Shown: positions 11,273 through 23,235 of the stretch, piece after piece
How positions within the stretch are numbered: the first letter of the stretch is position 1
How the letters are laid out: the number at the start of each line of letters is the position of its first letter
Source: Dama dama
Lineage: Eukaryota; Chordata; Mammalia; Artiodactyla; Cervidae
Direction: 5' to 3'
DNA length: 64,000 nt
Assembly: GCF_033118175.1 (NCBI RefSeq)
Contig: NC_083711.1
Span: 44,650,001-44,714,000, forward strand
Position numbers and translations under genes: made by a program
The notes under the pieces: generated by a model
Told to the model about the DNA's origin: nothing
Database searches by the model: none
What the model saw: only the letters and a program-made list of their open reading frames with translations

Positions 11273-12456
11273 TCCCTCTGCCTTTTCTAAAACCAGCTTG
11301 AACATCCCAGGTCAAATTACCAACATCTTTTGGATCATCAAAACAGCAAGAGTTCCAGAAAAACATCTATATCTGCTTTATTGACTACGCCAAAGCCTTT
11401 GACTGTGTGGATGACAACAAACTGTGGAAAATTCTTCAAGAGATGGGAATACCAGACAATCTGACCTGCCTCTTGAGAAATCTGTATGCAGGTCAAGAAA
11501 TAAGTTAGTACTGGACATGGAACGACAGACTGGTTCCAAATATGAAAAGCAGTATGTCAAGGCTGTATATTGTCACCCTGCTTTTTTAACTCATATGTAG
11601 AGTACATCACGAGAAACACTGGGCTGGATGAAGCACAAGCTTGAATCAAGATTGCTGGGAGAAATATCAATAACCTCAGATATGCAGATGACACCACCCT
11701 TATGGCAGAAAGTGAAGAACTAAAGAGCCGCTTGATGAAAAAAAAGAGACGAATGAAAAAACTGGCTTAAAACTCAACATTCAGAAAACTAAGATCATGG
11801 CATCCAGTCCCATCACTTCATGGCAGATGGGGAAACAGTGGAAACAGTGACAGATTTTATTTTGGGGGACTCCAAAACCACTGCAGATGGTGACTGTAAC
11901 CATGAAATTAAAATATGCTTACCCCTTGGATGGAAAGTTATGACCAACCTAGACAGCATATTAAAAAATAGAGACCATTACTTTGCCAACAAAGGTCCAT
12001 CTAGTCAAGGCTATGGTTTTTCCACTAGTCATGTATGGATGTGAGAGTTGGACTATAAAGAAATCTGAGTACCAAATAATTGATGCATTTGAACTGTGGT
12101 GTCTTAGAAGACCCTTGAGAGTCCCTTGGACTACAAGGAGATCCAACTAGTCCATCCTAAAGGATATCGGTCCTGAGTATTCTTTGGAAGGACCAATGTT
12201 GAAGCTGAAACTCCAATACTTTGGCCACCTGATGCGAAGAACTGACTCATTTGAAAAGACCCTGGTGCTAGGAAAGATTGAAGGCAGGAGAAGAAGGGGA
12301 CGAAAGAGGATGAGATGGTTGGGTGGCATCACCAACTCAATGAACATGAGTTTGAGTAAACTCTGGGAGTTGGTGATGGACAGGGAGGCCTGGCGTGCTG
12401 CAATTATGGGGTTGCAGAGTCAGACACGACTGAGTGACTGAACCGAACTAAACTGA
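11273..12456 (+). mobile_element. BovB LINE with a 36-bp inverted 5' end and target duplication
   Basis: From about 11309 to 12456 this is sense BovB, from the middle of the reverse transcriptase to the 3' end ('gagtgactgaaccgaactaa'). The first bases (11273-11308, 'ccctctgccttttctaaaac' onward) are BovB in the opposite orientation, and they represent the piece that normally lies immediately upstream of the 11309 sequence. Flanks attccttctctcag (11259-11272) and attctttctcttag (12457-12470) agree at 12 of 14 positions. Coding remnants include the FIDYAKAFDCVD palm segment, a YADD-box region ('agatatgcagatgacacc', 11676-11693) that still encodes both aspartates, and a terminal open frame at 12184-12441. 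Frameshifts separate them. Confidence 0.93.
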
Positions 12457-12904
12457 ATTCTTTCTCTTAGCTCTAATTCTATTAATGCAATTATTCAGTT
12501 ATTTAACATTCAGAGCCAACCATAACCAACACTCTTTATGGAATTGAAATGCAGTGATGACCTAGACACAGATCTAAATTCTCTAAAATAATCTAAATTC
12601 ATAGAATGATTAAAAAAAACTCTGTCCCTCTACGCTTGAGCCTACTTGGTAGACATCAAACAAGGCCTTAGAGGCATTCCTGTAGGCAGGAAGGACATAT
12701 TTCAAACCACTTGAAAAATTAATCTGAGATGTGTGGTAAGCAAGAACATGAAAGAAGATGTTGGAAATCAACAATTCTATGAATAAATGCCTTCAATCAT
12801 CCCTTCATTTCCAGAAAGGTCCCTAGAACTCTTGAAACTTCAAAAGAGCCTGAGATTTTAATCATAGTCTTTTCAGAAATAAGGTATTTTGACATAATAA
12901 ATTC

Positions 12905-12957
12905 TCATCTCCCACACTGCAGATTCTTTTCTGTCTGAGCCACCGGGGAAGCCCAAA
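12905..12957 (-). mobile_element. Bov-tA SINE head fragment
   Basis: Only the tRNA-like head remains, in reverse orientation ('catctcccacactgcag', 'gagccaccggggaagccc'). The body is missing. Confidence 0.75.
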
Positions 12958-13464
12958 GCCTGTTCACAAAGAACTAATTCCCATTCAACTGGGGCAAAGA
13001 AGAAAGCCATCCTGTATATCAACTCATTTAAAATGCTGCAAGTATTTCTGGGGAATGTTTCAAGCACACACCCAAAAATCCTCCACATTAAAGAGATAGT
13101 ATGCATCTTTATTCAACTCTACATTGCTTTTCAAAGATTTGATATATGGTAGGAAGAGAATGCTTTAAAGCTGCAAAGATTTTATAGTAGAGCAAGATTA
13201 TAATTTTGATGTGGATAAAAACAGAAGTGTATTCTTGATGCAGACATAAGCAGAAGAGAAGTGACTATGGTTGGCATGAAAATCCCTGGTGTTTCACGTT
13301 ATTCACAGGAAAAAGTAGGGTGTTTACAACCCTGGACTTGATCTAAGAGAGCTGGAAATTGGAGAAACGGAGGTAAATAGTTAGGATGTTCGTTTCACTC
13401 TTGGTGCAAGGGGGGAAACAAATTATTTCCAACATAACTGACAGTAAGCAGGACTGAAACCATG

Positions 13465-13727
13465 CTGCTGCTGCTGCTGCTGATGCTAAGTCGCTTCAGT
13501 CCTGTCAGACTCTGTGTGACCCCATAGGTGGCAGCCTACCAGGCTCCCCAGTCCCTGGGATTCTCCAGGCAAGAACACTGGGGTGGGTTGCCATTTCCTT
13601 CTCCAAGGCATGAAAGTGAAAGTGAAGTCTTTCAGTCAGGTCTGACTCAGTGACCCCACGGACTGAAGCCTACCAGGCTCCTCTGTCCGTGGGATTTTCC
13701 AGGCAAGAGTACTGGAGTGGGGTGCCA
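13465..13727 (-). mobile_element. Bov-A2 dimeric SINE with perfect 10-bp target duplication
   Basis: Two BovB-derived monomers in reverse orientation (about 13490-13600 and 13630-13727) are joined by the 'catgaaagtgaaagtgaagt' linker, the Bov-A2 layout. A (CTG)n tract opens the element on this strand. The flanks tgaaaccatg at 13455-13464 and 13728-13737 are identical, which fixes the insertion boundaries and suggests a fairly young copy. Confidence 0.93.
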
Positions 13728-14619
13728 TGAAACCATGGAGGGAGGCCATAATCAAAGCACCAATTGTGATAGCAGCAACTTGAGAAGAAGTGGCCAGAGC
13801 AACTATCTCTAGTATAATTTTCTAGGGCTGGGAGTGCGGAATCAACTGCAAAGTATTTATTAAAGTACTCTAGTAAGGCACACTTTAGTGACATTTTAAT
13901 ACCACTTACGTTGTTAATATACAAATGCTATACATTTACCAAGTGCAATTTATAAGAATGTTTTTTATAATCCCAAGCAGTTAAGAAGCTTGGTAAGCAG
14001 TAAACTCAATTTGAGAAAGATAGTTTTTCCTAAGATATGCTTTTAATCATTAAAAAAATATGAATTCATACATTTAGACTGTCTTTCTAAATCAACTGAA
14101 TATTTTGCAAGAGTGTATGGTTTTCCTAAATATAAAGTATTCTTCATACTTCTTCACTTTCTCTTACTAGAGTAATTGGAAATGTATTTTATCAAAAAAG
14201 AGCATATTATCTGTATAAACACCATGTAGTTATTTTGAATTGATCCCTGTGTTGAGCTTCTAACATGTTTTTATTCAGTGATTTTTATAAAAATTTAACA
14301 ATCATAACCCATATTTACATTTTATATTCAATAGAATTTGCATAGAAAGAGTTGAATACTTTGCAGTCTTGTTAGCTCTCAGAATCTAGATCACAAATGC
14401 TAGTTTTATAGTGAGTTGCAAATCAACTTCAATTAAAAATAATATTAAATAAGTTTGGCAAATCTTATTACATTTTCTGTTTCTGTAGTAAAAATATCTT
14501 AAACATAAGATAAGTGGGTTTAACAGATATCACTTTTAAAATATTCTAAAATATTAAGCATTATAAGAAATATTTCTATAATCTGAAACAATGGCCTATT
14601 CTGATTTAAGCACAAGTAT

Positions 14620-14745
14620 ATTTATTTATTCATCTGTGCATCTGTTTACAAGCATACATTCATTTAGCATGTATTTGTTGAGCAGATAAAGTAGCAGGTA
14701 TTTTACTATGCACTGAGGAACAAAGGTGAATAACAAACAGTAATT
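14620..14745 (-). repeat. L2 LINE 3' end fragment, reverse orientation
   Basis: The pattern 'gcatgtatttgttgagcag', 'ggtattttactatgcactga', 'ggaacaaaggtgaataac' follows the antisense L2 3' end (normally read as ...atttattgagc...ctatgtgccaggcactg...). The copy is highly diverged. Confidence 0.5.
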
Positions 14746-14811
14746 ATTTTTTCTGAGTATGGAAGACAAAGTACTCCAGATGAAATTCTTTGGCTGTTAT
14801 TTTATACTAGA

Positions 14812-15030
14812 TTACAGTCCTGGAGCAAGAAAAATGCATGTTTAAATTCTGATTCAGCTGTTTCTTAATTGTGTAGTTCTGATTACAGTCCTTCAACTTT
14901 CTAAAGTCTAGCTCCCTTTATTAGAGGAGTTTCGTTTGCTTTAATATATTTAAAATAATATCACATAGGAATTGGTCAGGATTACATGAAATAATACATG
15001 TAAATTACAATAATACTAGCCTAGTAGTTA
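14812..15030 (+). repeat. MIR SINE, diverged
   Basis: Starts with a 'cctggagcaagaaaaatgcat' block and 'tttaaattctgattcagctg', then 'ttgtgtagttctgattacag', 'gattacatgaaataatacat' and 'gtaaa', in MIR order. The match is weak but colinear. Confidence 0.5.
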
Positions 15031-15035
15031 TGTTT

Positions 15036-16267
15036 TTAATAATATATAAAAGAAGAACTCAGAAGTATAATGTGTAATTCAAATTTAGTAAATATTCTGA
15101 TCATCTAAACCACTAATACCATGGGAAAAAAGTATGCATACTTACTACTATTTTGTTGTCTTCAATTCCCACACCACACACAAAAAAATAAAAAATCGAT
15201 AAACATTCCAAACGAGTATTAAAGTAGCAGCCAATTGGAAAATTAACACTTTTTATGCAAAATATTAGACATTATATAAAGAAAGCCCTTTTCTCATCCA
15301 AGATAGCATGAAGTAGTGTGGCTGCTGGTCATTAGTGCTTACAGCCCTGGAATCCTCTCACATCACACTTTTCACATGCATTGCTCTTACAATGATGCTC
15401 AAACTTAGGTGGTCCCATAATTGAAAGAAAATTTACATATGAAGTCACAAAATATTTTCCCCATCTTTTTAAATAAGAACAATATTTAAACTAGTCCCAT
15501 TTATGTGTCAAGTATTCTATTTCTTTTTTATAATTTACTCACATAAGATAAATATATTTAAATTTACTTATATTCCTTTTGATGTGTTTACTTGTAGAAG
15601 CCTTATATTGAAAACATATTATTATTGATGTCATGATACTATTATTCTGAAAGTTGAAAATATCTATTCTTTCATCCTATTTTCCGATGGAACTTATGTC
15701 TATTTTTTAAAAAACTTCGTAAGATGGATAAAACAAAAGACCCTGACAAGGCGAGTGAAGGACGAAATAAAAACAGTTAACAGCAGCAACAATTCTCTTT
15801 ATGATAAGGAATGCAACAGAATGTAAACATAGTTGGATACTGGTTCTAATGATCTTTTTCTCTTAGGAGATGCAATCTGGGAATACACTAGAAATGAATC
15901 ACCACTGTCATAGAAAATACACATCTTGCAAAGAGCTAGAATACCCTAAGCACCACAAAGCATAGAATCAGATCTAGAAAATGTTAATTTTTATTACGGT
16001 TCAAATCACTGAAATCAAGAAATTTACTGGTATATGACAGAGGTAGCTCCCCAATCCAAGAAAATATTGTACAAACCAAGTTTCAACGCCTAGTTGCTTC
16101 AGATACTCTATTCAAAAAATCAAAGAAGCAGGAAAGAGACTGAAGGCCACTGTGGCAGGTTCTCGTTGGCTCTTCCTGTTGCAAGTTGGGGGTGGGTCAC
16201 ACTATCACAGATATAACTGTGGTACAGAGGCACCATGAGTTTTATCAAAGGAAAACGTATGTGTGCA
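15036..16267. other. Unrecognised AT-rich DNA
   Basis: No gene, RNA gene or nameable repeat seen. Confidence 0.5.
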
Positions 16268-16475
16268 TTCGAAGTCACTTCATGTCTGACTGTGCAACCC
16301 TGTGGACTATAGCCAGAGGCTCCGCCGTACATGGGATTCTCCAGGCAAGTATATTGGAGTGGGCTGCCATGCCCTCCTCCAGATAATCTTCCCAACCCAG
16401 GGGTCAACCCATGTCTCTTACGTCTCCTACATTGACAGGTGGGTTCTTTATCACTAGCGCCATCTGGGAAGCCCC
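16268..16475 (-). mobile_element. Bov-tA SINE
   Basis: Full-length reverse-orientation copy from 'gaagtcacttcatgtctgac' to the tRNA-like head 'cgccatctgggaagcccc'. The internal promoter B-box equivalent ('ggggtcaacccatg' on this strand) is mutated. An open frame through it on the minus strand is SINE-derived. Confidence 0.88.
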
Positions 16476-18169
16476 AAAGAAAGAAGGGGAGATTGTTAAA
16501 CACTAAGATACTATCCTAAATGACAGTTAGTCTAGAGCTGGCACTATCAGTTAAGTTTACCATATCCAGATGAAGAGCAATATTAAGAAAAAAAAATAGC
16601 ACAGAAAAAAAAATGCCCTTTTTATACCTCAGATCCTAAGTATGTCCAAAGTATATGCACATGAGTTTCTACCAAAGTACTAAAGTAATGTCACAGTTAA
16701 ATATTTCATACATATTTTAGGACATTGTTGGACTGCTTTAAACAGAAGTGATCTACTAGACACTTCAATCAAATACAAGCTTTTTCTTTCTGAAATTAGA
16801 TTACAGCAGTGAATTGACCAGATGTGTAGAGTGATAACTATAATATGTGACTTGGTGAAAAGAAATCTGAAGCTTTAGTGTAAGTATGTCCTAAATACCT
16901 CATAAGACATATTTATAATTTAAATGCTTTTTGTTTGTTTGTTTGTTTCTTTGAAATCCAAATTTAACTAGGTGGTCTGTATTTTATGTGATAACCCTAT
17001 CTTAGCAGGATAGGACTGGGTTAGACTTAATAAGTTACTTAGAAAGTAAAGTAATGATTCATTCACAGCTAAGCACATAGGATAAGAGTCAAAGGTCCTA
17101 CACAAATATAGGATTTAGTTCTAATGAATATATGCACGGAACAATTCAGTACCTCTTATTGCTTTAAGTTCGTAAATATTTTAATATTTCAGCCTGACTT
17201 CTAACAAAGCTTACTATGACCCAAGAAGTATGCCTCTCTGATAGGCTCCTGTTATTGTTCATATGCTTTTTAAGACTGAGTCCAAAGCCCAGGAACAATT
17301 GTGAAAGACTACAGAGAATGCTTTGGTTGCCTAAAGAATCATTGCCCTAATTCTAGATGCTCTTATATTGTTATCCTATGATTCAGGTTTGGAGAAAGTA
17401 AAGGACCATCTAGTATTGATAAACACAGTGTTAAGTTGTCCTCTTAGAGAAAAGGGCTGAAGGTCTCACAGAGGGAAATGTTTCAGAGTCAGAAAGCCCT
17501 TTATTCATTGGCTATCCAAACTGAAAGTTAGGAAAAGAATGAATAGAATCTAGGTACACGATCTTGAAGGAGCTTTTCTTTAATTTTTTTCTGTTTTTTT
17601 TTCCTTGATGATTGTTTTGAAATCATATACAGAGAGAGAAGAAAAACAGATTTGTCTACTATTTCAGAAAGGGAGAACAGCTGCAGCAACATAGAGAATT
17701 GAGGCATTAGTAAAGGCATGGGAATGGGAAATTTTTCAGAGGGCAACAAAAGTTGCTATCTTTTGTATTCATCCCTCAATTATATTTTAACACTAGAGCT
17801 TGTGTTACAGTACAAATGTAAAAATATTACTAAGTGCATGCATTTGTTGCCCTAGTTTATGAAAGATCATCAGTGCTTTCAAATTGTGCATAAGTAAAAG
17901 TAAATTATTTAACCAAATTGTGCTGGGAAAGAGAGGCCAAAAAAAGAACATAATTGTTTTGTTGAATGTACTCTCCTAGGTAAGCCATAGTAATTTTTTT
18001 AATACTTACAATACACAGTGGTATTTCTAATAGGTTTATTCCAGATATTTATCTATCAGTCTTTAACTCATTAATGCTAGTTATTAACATTTGATTTGGA
18101 AGCAAAAACCTTAATCTATACTATAATTTAAAGTGTATATTGATCAATATTTATGTTTTGTAAGCTATA
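16476..18169. other. Unrecognised AT-rich DNA with a short TTTG microsatellite
   Basis: A (TTTG)n tract lies at about 16930-16949. Apart from that, no gene or nameable repeat. Confidence 0.5.
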
Positions 18170-19183
18170 GGTAATCCTCACTGTATGTACTACTGCAGCA
18201 CCAAAAAATGAGTGTGCAAGGTGAACTGTGCAAAGTGCTCTTACTAAAAGTGGGAAAACTACAATACACAGCTAAATGAATTTTTAAAATGTTTGCCAAA
18301 ACATCAAAAATTATTTTGCTGTTAGCTATAAATGCATAAGGAACTGAAATATGGTAAAACTAACACTTATTTTGTACAGTGCAATTTAAAATATTAGAAG
18401 CATTAAGAATTAAGGTGTTTTATTTCTTTTTTAAAAAAAATATATAGGGTAGTTTGAACAGTGTTTGCCTTATTCTCATGATGTTACTTACAATATGGAG
18501 CAAGTATCTTTTCCATATCTTGGAAAATTGCTATACTCTTTTCTAAGTTTTGATCAGTTTCCAGCATTTCATCATTTCCAATTACAATGTCATGAAATAT
18601 CTCAAAAGTTTCTTTAATGTGAAATTTTTTTGCCAGTCAATTTCTCTGAGACACTGTCATCCTTTTCATCACAACCACTTTTCTCATTTACCTCAATAAG
18701 TTTGCCTCCACTAAGTTCCTCTTAAAGAGTCTCCCAAGCTATTTTAGAATTCCATTTACACAAGATTCTAATTCAATTTTCAGTATTACCACTTTTTGTT
18801 TCTCTGATGCATTTTCATCTCTCTTGTACAACTCCCTCTCGATTATCAGTTTGTGAAATGCTACTGCAGTTTATGGGGAAAACAAAGAGGCTATAGTTTT
18901 TCTTTCTGTGTTGAACTGAACAACAGCCACACAGTGACCAATCAGTGACAGATCTTGAAGGAGGTGACATGACTGGTAACTGACCATGATGTGCACCTAT
19001 TATTTTCAAAGAAATTTGTGCACCGAAAAGGTAGTGGCCAAGTTTTTACTTCATGTGATCATTCACAGTTAATGTATGTAGTAACTGGAATTTGAACTTT
19101 CTTTAAAGGAAAGTTGCAGTTAGTTAACTAAATCACAGTGAATGAAATTTGTTCATAATGAAACTGCAAAGTTAGGAGTGTCT
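18170..19183 (-). mobile_element. Tigger-like (Tc1/mariner superfamily) DNA transposon, decayed
   Basis: The two ends form an imperfect inverted repeat: ggtaatcctcactgtatg at the left and, reverse-complemented, tagacactcctaactttg at the right. Both sit next to TA dinucleotides (18168-18169 and about 19184-19186), the expected target of this superfamily. The length is about 1.0 kb, so the copy is internally shortened compared with full Tiggers. A transposase C-terminal remnant lies on the minus strand inside it. Confidence 0.65.
18490..18830 (-). pseudogene. Tigger-type transposase C-terminal remnant
   Basis: On the minus strand the segment near 18490-18630 reads FHIKETFEIFHDI, then NDEMLETDQNLEKSIAIFQ and ILAPYC. 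This follows the conserved C-terminal block of Tigger/jerky-type (CENP-B-like) transposases, with its E-x-D-x-N-L-E-x-S pattern. Upstream in sense direction (about 18640-18830) acidic pieces such as EELSGGKLIEVNE fit the preceding region but contain stops. The DNA-binding and DDE catalytic domains are not visible. The frame is dead. Family assignment rests on this block plus the TA-flanked termini. Confidence 0.6.
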
Positions 19184-19318
19184 ATATTTACCAAAACCAA
19201 AACTAGGCTAGATATTAAATTTAGTTGGCAGTGAATGATTGCCTCTCTGACCTCATTGACTTCATGAATCAGATGACTCAGCAGAGTTAACAACAAAAGC
19301 GTTACTTACAGAGAATTT

Positions 19319-19425
19319 TGGAAAAGGAAATGTCAACCCACTCCAATATTCTTGCCCAGAGAATTCCATGGATGGAGGATCCTGGGGTCACAAAGAGTCA
19401 GACATGACTGAAGTACTAATGCAGA
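19319..19425 (+). mobile_element. Bov-tA SINE, internally deleted
   Basis: Sense fragment with 'aaccactccaatattcttg'-type body, 'gagaattccatggatgg', and the tail 'gtcacaaagagtcagacatg'. The tRNA-like head and a middle piece are missing. A short (CA)n tract follows the tail. Confidence 0.8.
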
Positions 19426-19539
19426 CACACACACACAGAATTTACTTTTTACTGTAAACCTCAAAAGAACCACCTAAGACTCACTGATACCCAAGGAAAT
19501 ACAGAATATAAATAAAAAGAGTATGTTTATCACGTAAGG

Positions 19540-19745
19540 GGCTTCCCTTGTAGCTCAAGCAGTAAAGAGGATGCCTGATATGCAGGAGACCTGCGTTTGA
19601 CTCCTGGGTTGGGAAGACCCTCTGGAGAAGGAAATGGTAATCCACGCCAGTATTCTTTCCTGGAGAATTCCATGGGCAGAGGAGCCTGGCAGACTACAGT
19701 CTATGGGGTCACAAGAGTCGGACACAACTGAGCAACTTAGCACAC
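19540..19745 (+). mobile_element. Bov-tA SINE, full length
   Basis: Complete sense copy from 'ggggcttcccttgtagctc' to 'cggacacaactgagcaactt'. The flanks ttatcacgtaa (left, about 19526-19536) and ttatcatgtaa (right, about 19746-19756) differ at one position and look like the target duplication. Confidence 0.9.
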
Positions 19746-20067
19746 TTATCATGTAAACACAGCTTCAAACCCAGTGCCCGAGTTGTTCAAACCACGTGGA
19801 CGTAAATAATCCTCCCTTACACAGAAATTCTGGAGTCACCACTACTACTTAGCCTCTGTATCAGATGCTGCTGTCAACAAGAGAGCCAGGTAGAGAAAAA
19901 ATAACTTTATAAGACCAGTATTCTATTGGAACTTTGAGCTCATTAGTTTCTCAATAACTATTAGCCAAGCAGTGTTTCCTCCTCCTCTCCTCAAAATTGT
20001 TGATCTATGAGTTTGCCAGCTCATGTCCATTAATATTATCATTTAGCCATAATTACTGAACTTCCTG

Positions 20068-20327
20068 TTGTTCAATCACCCAGTGGTATCCGACTCTTTG
20101 CAACCCCATGGACTACAACATGCCAGACCTCTCTTCCCTCACCATCTCCTGAAGTTTGCCCAAGTTCATGTCCATTGTGTCGGTGATGCCATCCAGCCAT
20201 CTTATCCTCAGACACCCTCTTCTCCTTCTGCCTTCAATCTTTCCCAGTGTCAGGGACTTTTCCAATGAGTCAGCTATTTGCATCAAATGACCGAAATATT
20301 GGAGTTTCAAATTTAGCACAACATCCC
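20068..20327 (-). mobile_element. BovB LINE 3' end, strongly 5' truncated
   Basis: 260 bp of reverse-orientation BovB 3' sequence: 'gttgttcaatcacccagtgg', 'gtcggtgatgccatccagcc', 'gtcagggacttttccaatga', ending near 'tttagcacaacatccc'. Confidence 0.9.
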
Positions 20328-20649
20328 ATCCCATCATACTGCATTTTTGGTCATAGAGAGATCATGTCCTTTCCTCCAACTCAGAGTCCTTCCTTACCTG
20401 TCTAATCACTTCAAGCTCTGTCACAGTATTTGTTCTAAAATACTAAGGAATTCTCTAAATTGTCTGTGAATATTATGTCCACATTATATGCAGTCACAGT
20501 TCTGCATATTTCTTCTGTCTATTCATTATCTTTCCAGGAAGAAAAGAATAAATGACTTAAGGAAATGAAAATATTATACATATATATTTATACAAATTTA
20601 CAAATATATACATATGTATTATATGGATGTATAATATACAAACAACATA

Positions 20650-20718
20650 TTTCATGCTGCAGTCCATGAGGGCACAAAGAGTTGGACAGGATTTATTAGC
20701 TGAACAACAATAACAATA
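20650..20718 (+). mobile_element. Bov-tA/BovB tail fragment
   Basis: Only the last 60-odd bases of the SINE survive ('catgctgcagtccatgaggg', 'agagttggacaggattt'), followed by a CAACAATAACAA tail. AT-rich low-complexity DNA precedes it (about 20573-20640). Confidence 0.7.
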
Positions 20719-20773
20719 TGTAATACTGTGTATATGATGAGAATTCACAAAGACTGAAAAGAGTTCTTAGCCC

Positions 20774-20791
20774 AAAAAAAAAAAAAAAAAA
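20774..20791. repeat. A18 homopolymer
   Basis: An uninterrupted run of 18 A with no recognisable retroposon body directly upstream. Confidence 0.9.
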
Positions 20792-21711
20792 GTTTTAACA
20801 GGAGAGAGAAGACCTCTTTCCCTCAAAGTAAAGATCCTTTAAATGGTTTGTTTTCATATAGAAACAAGAAAAGTTTTGTCTTGAAGCATAAGCTAAAACT
20901 TTGTGTTTATGATCTACAGGAAAAAGAAAGCCCTAAAAACTTATTCTCAGTGGTCAGGAACTGATGCTAAATTCTTTTATCTGACATTACCAGAGTTCAA
21001 AGATTGTTGTAAATGTCAGCAATCAAATCTACAAATGATGTCTCTAAGGAGGGGATTAGGAAGCAAACACATTCTGAAGTTAGCTGTTAACCTCAAATTA
21101 TTTTACCATACTCCAGCTAAACATCTACCAGATTAGAATCAAGGAAAATTGATACTCACTAATAGAGGTCAGCCATAAGAAGCAACTAGACTTCTGTGAA
21201 TAACCAGACAGCCTGATCCTCTGCCTGTTTCAATCTTCAACTAGAAGCCCTTAGGAAACATTGCCTCACACTGGGTGAGGGGCATTCACAGAATGTTATA
21301 ACATGAAAGTGTTGAAGGTTAGCAAAGGCTAGCATTAGGGTATGGATTTGGTAGAGAAACAACAAACACACAAGAATGAGCAAGTTCACCAGAGCATTAC
21401 CTTCAAGCTAAGATCACAGCAAGGAGTTACATCTGTGTCACATGCAGAGGGGAACAAATACATTTTATAATCAAGTAACAACTGGAGTGAAGAAATTTCA
21501 GTTGGTATGCTGACCATATACTCATGAGATAAGTAAGCAAAATATCTGACCAAAGGTTAGGTATTAAGCAAAGGACTGAGCTTTCACTGGAAGGCCCAGA
21601 ACATGTATTTTTCCTTGGTAGTTTTTCCAAACACTTGGGAATCATACTTTTTGCCTGTCTTTCTCTTCTCTCTTATTAAAGCATGTTATAAAATACAGCA
21701 TGTGCTATGTG
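20792..21711. other. Unrecognised DNA
   Basis: No gene or nameable repeat. The 77-codon open frame at 20903-21136 has no recognisable domain and I do not treat it as coding. Confidence 0.5.
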
Positions 21712-22048
21712 CTCTGCTTATCTGCTCAGTCATGTTAGACTCTTTGTGAACCCGTGGGCTGTAGCCCGCCAGGCTCCTCTGTCCACCGGGATTCCGCAGG
21801 CAAGAATACTGGAGTAGGTTGCCATGCCCCGCTCCTGCGATCTTCCCAACCCAGGGATCGAACCCGCATCTCCCACACTGCAGGTGGATTCTGTGCCACC
21901 TGAGAAGTCTGAGCCACCACAGAAGTCCATGAACACTGGAATAGGTAGCTTATCCCTTCTCCAGGGGATCTTCCCGACCCAGGAACTGAACTGGAGTCTT
22001 CCACACTGCAGGCAGATTCTTCACCAGCCGAGCTACCAGAGAAGCCCA
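21712..22048 (-). mobile_element. Bov-tA SINE with duplicated head
   Basis: Reverse-orientation copy whose body (about 21720-21830) is followed by one tRNA-like head (to about 21918) and a second body-plus-head unit ('ttatcccttctccaggggat' to 'gagctaccagagaagccc'). This is the same tandem-head organisation as at 4233. It retains a good B-box equivalent ('gggatcgaacccgc', about 21855-21868). Confidence 0.88.
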
Positions 22049-22629
22049 AATATAGCATATATGATAATAAAAGCCTGCTATGATTACTAACTGCTTTGTA
22101 AACATTCTGACCTTGGGCACTGCAATATTTAGTTTCTAAGGATGTTTTCATGAGTTCAGAGACTCTGCGGTCTATAAAATCACTGTTTCCTAACATTAGG
22201 AGCTGCAGAAATTAATAAGGGAATTAAGAGTTAATAAAGCCTAGACAGTTTAGTTAGCCATAGTGAAATTTTCACTTCATTCAAGTGATATGGCTCTTCA
22301 ACCTTCCTGTGTTCATCTACTTAAAGACAAATACTGATAACCTACAACGTGGCAAGAGCTTTATTTTCTATTTATTAGGAAAATAAATATAAATAACAAA
22401 GTGTTCTACCTTTAAGAACTCAGATTCCAGGGAATCTTCAGATGTAGGGAGATGGAAGCAGAAAATTTGAAGATCAATTTTGCTGTATATTAAGATATGG
22501 ACTCAAGCACTTATTGTCTTTCCATAAAGGTTTTTGAAGTAGAAGTTGGTAAATATTCCTAGCACCAAACAGGCAAAAACTTTCTGCAAAATATATCAAT
22601 CAGCAAGTAAGACTATTAGATATGGGGCT

Positions 22630-22667
22630 AATAGAAGACTGTGTCCATGTGTGTATGTGTGTGTGTG
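22630..22667. repeat. (TG)n microsatellite
   Basis: Interrupted 'tg' dinucleotides ('gtgtgtatgtgtgtgtgtgtg') directly adjoining the 3' end of the next Bov-tA. Confidence 0.85.
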
Positions 22668-22878
22668 TGCATGCACGCTCAGCTGTTTTCAACTGTGACC
22701 CCATGGACTGGAGCATACTAGGCTCCTCTGACTATGGAATTTTCCAGACAAGAATACTGGAGCAGGTTGCCTTTTCTTACTTCAGGGGAACTTTCTGACC
22801 CAAGAATCGAACCTGTATCTCTTGCATCTCCTGTATTGCAGGCATATTCTTTACCATTGTGCCACCTGGGAAGACCCA
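22668..22878 (-). mobile_element. Bov-tA SINE
   Basis: Full-length reverse copy from 'gctcagctgttttcaactg' to 'gtgccacctgggaagaccc', bordered at its 3' side by the TG tract. Confidence 0.88.
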
Positions 22879-23127
22879 ATAGAAGACGATGGTCAGAAAA
22901 TTGTAGCTCATACAAAATTGTTTATGCTGATCTTCACAATGGCAATATATGGTGACAGTATTGTATAGTATCAAGGGTGGCATCCATCCTTGTATTTATA
23001 TTCTTCCCATTTTGTACTTATATATTATGTACATATCTGTATAATTATATTTGTAAGTATCTTTAGATGTATATTTTTGCTTGGTCAACTTGTGTAGTAG
23101 ATGTAAATTTTCCAATGTCATTTAGAG

Positions 23128-23235
23128 AACAGTAAGTTTTTGTTTTATCCTTTGGTATATTCCTAATGCTACAACAATGCTTGGAATATAACATGAACAA
23201 TAAGTATTGTTGACACAATATTTGTTGACTACTCT
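23128..23235 (+). repeat. Possible L2 LINE 3' end
   Basis: The run 'tttgttttatcctttggtat', 'cctaatgctacaacaatgct', 'tggaatataacatgaacaat' and 'acaatatttgttgact' follows the sense L2 3' terminus in order, but with many changes. Confidence 0.4.
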
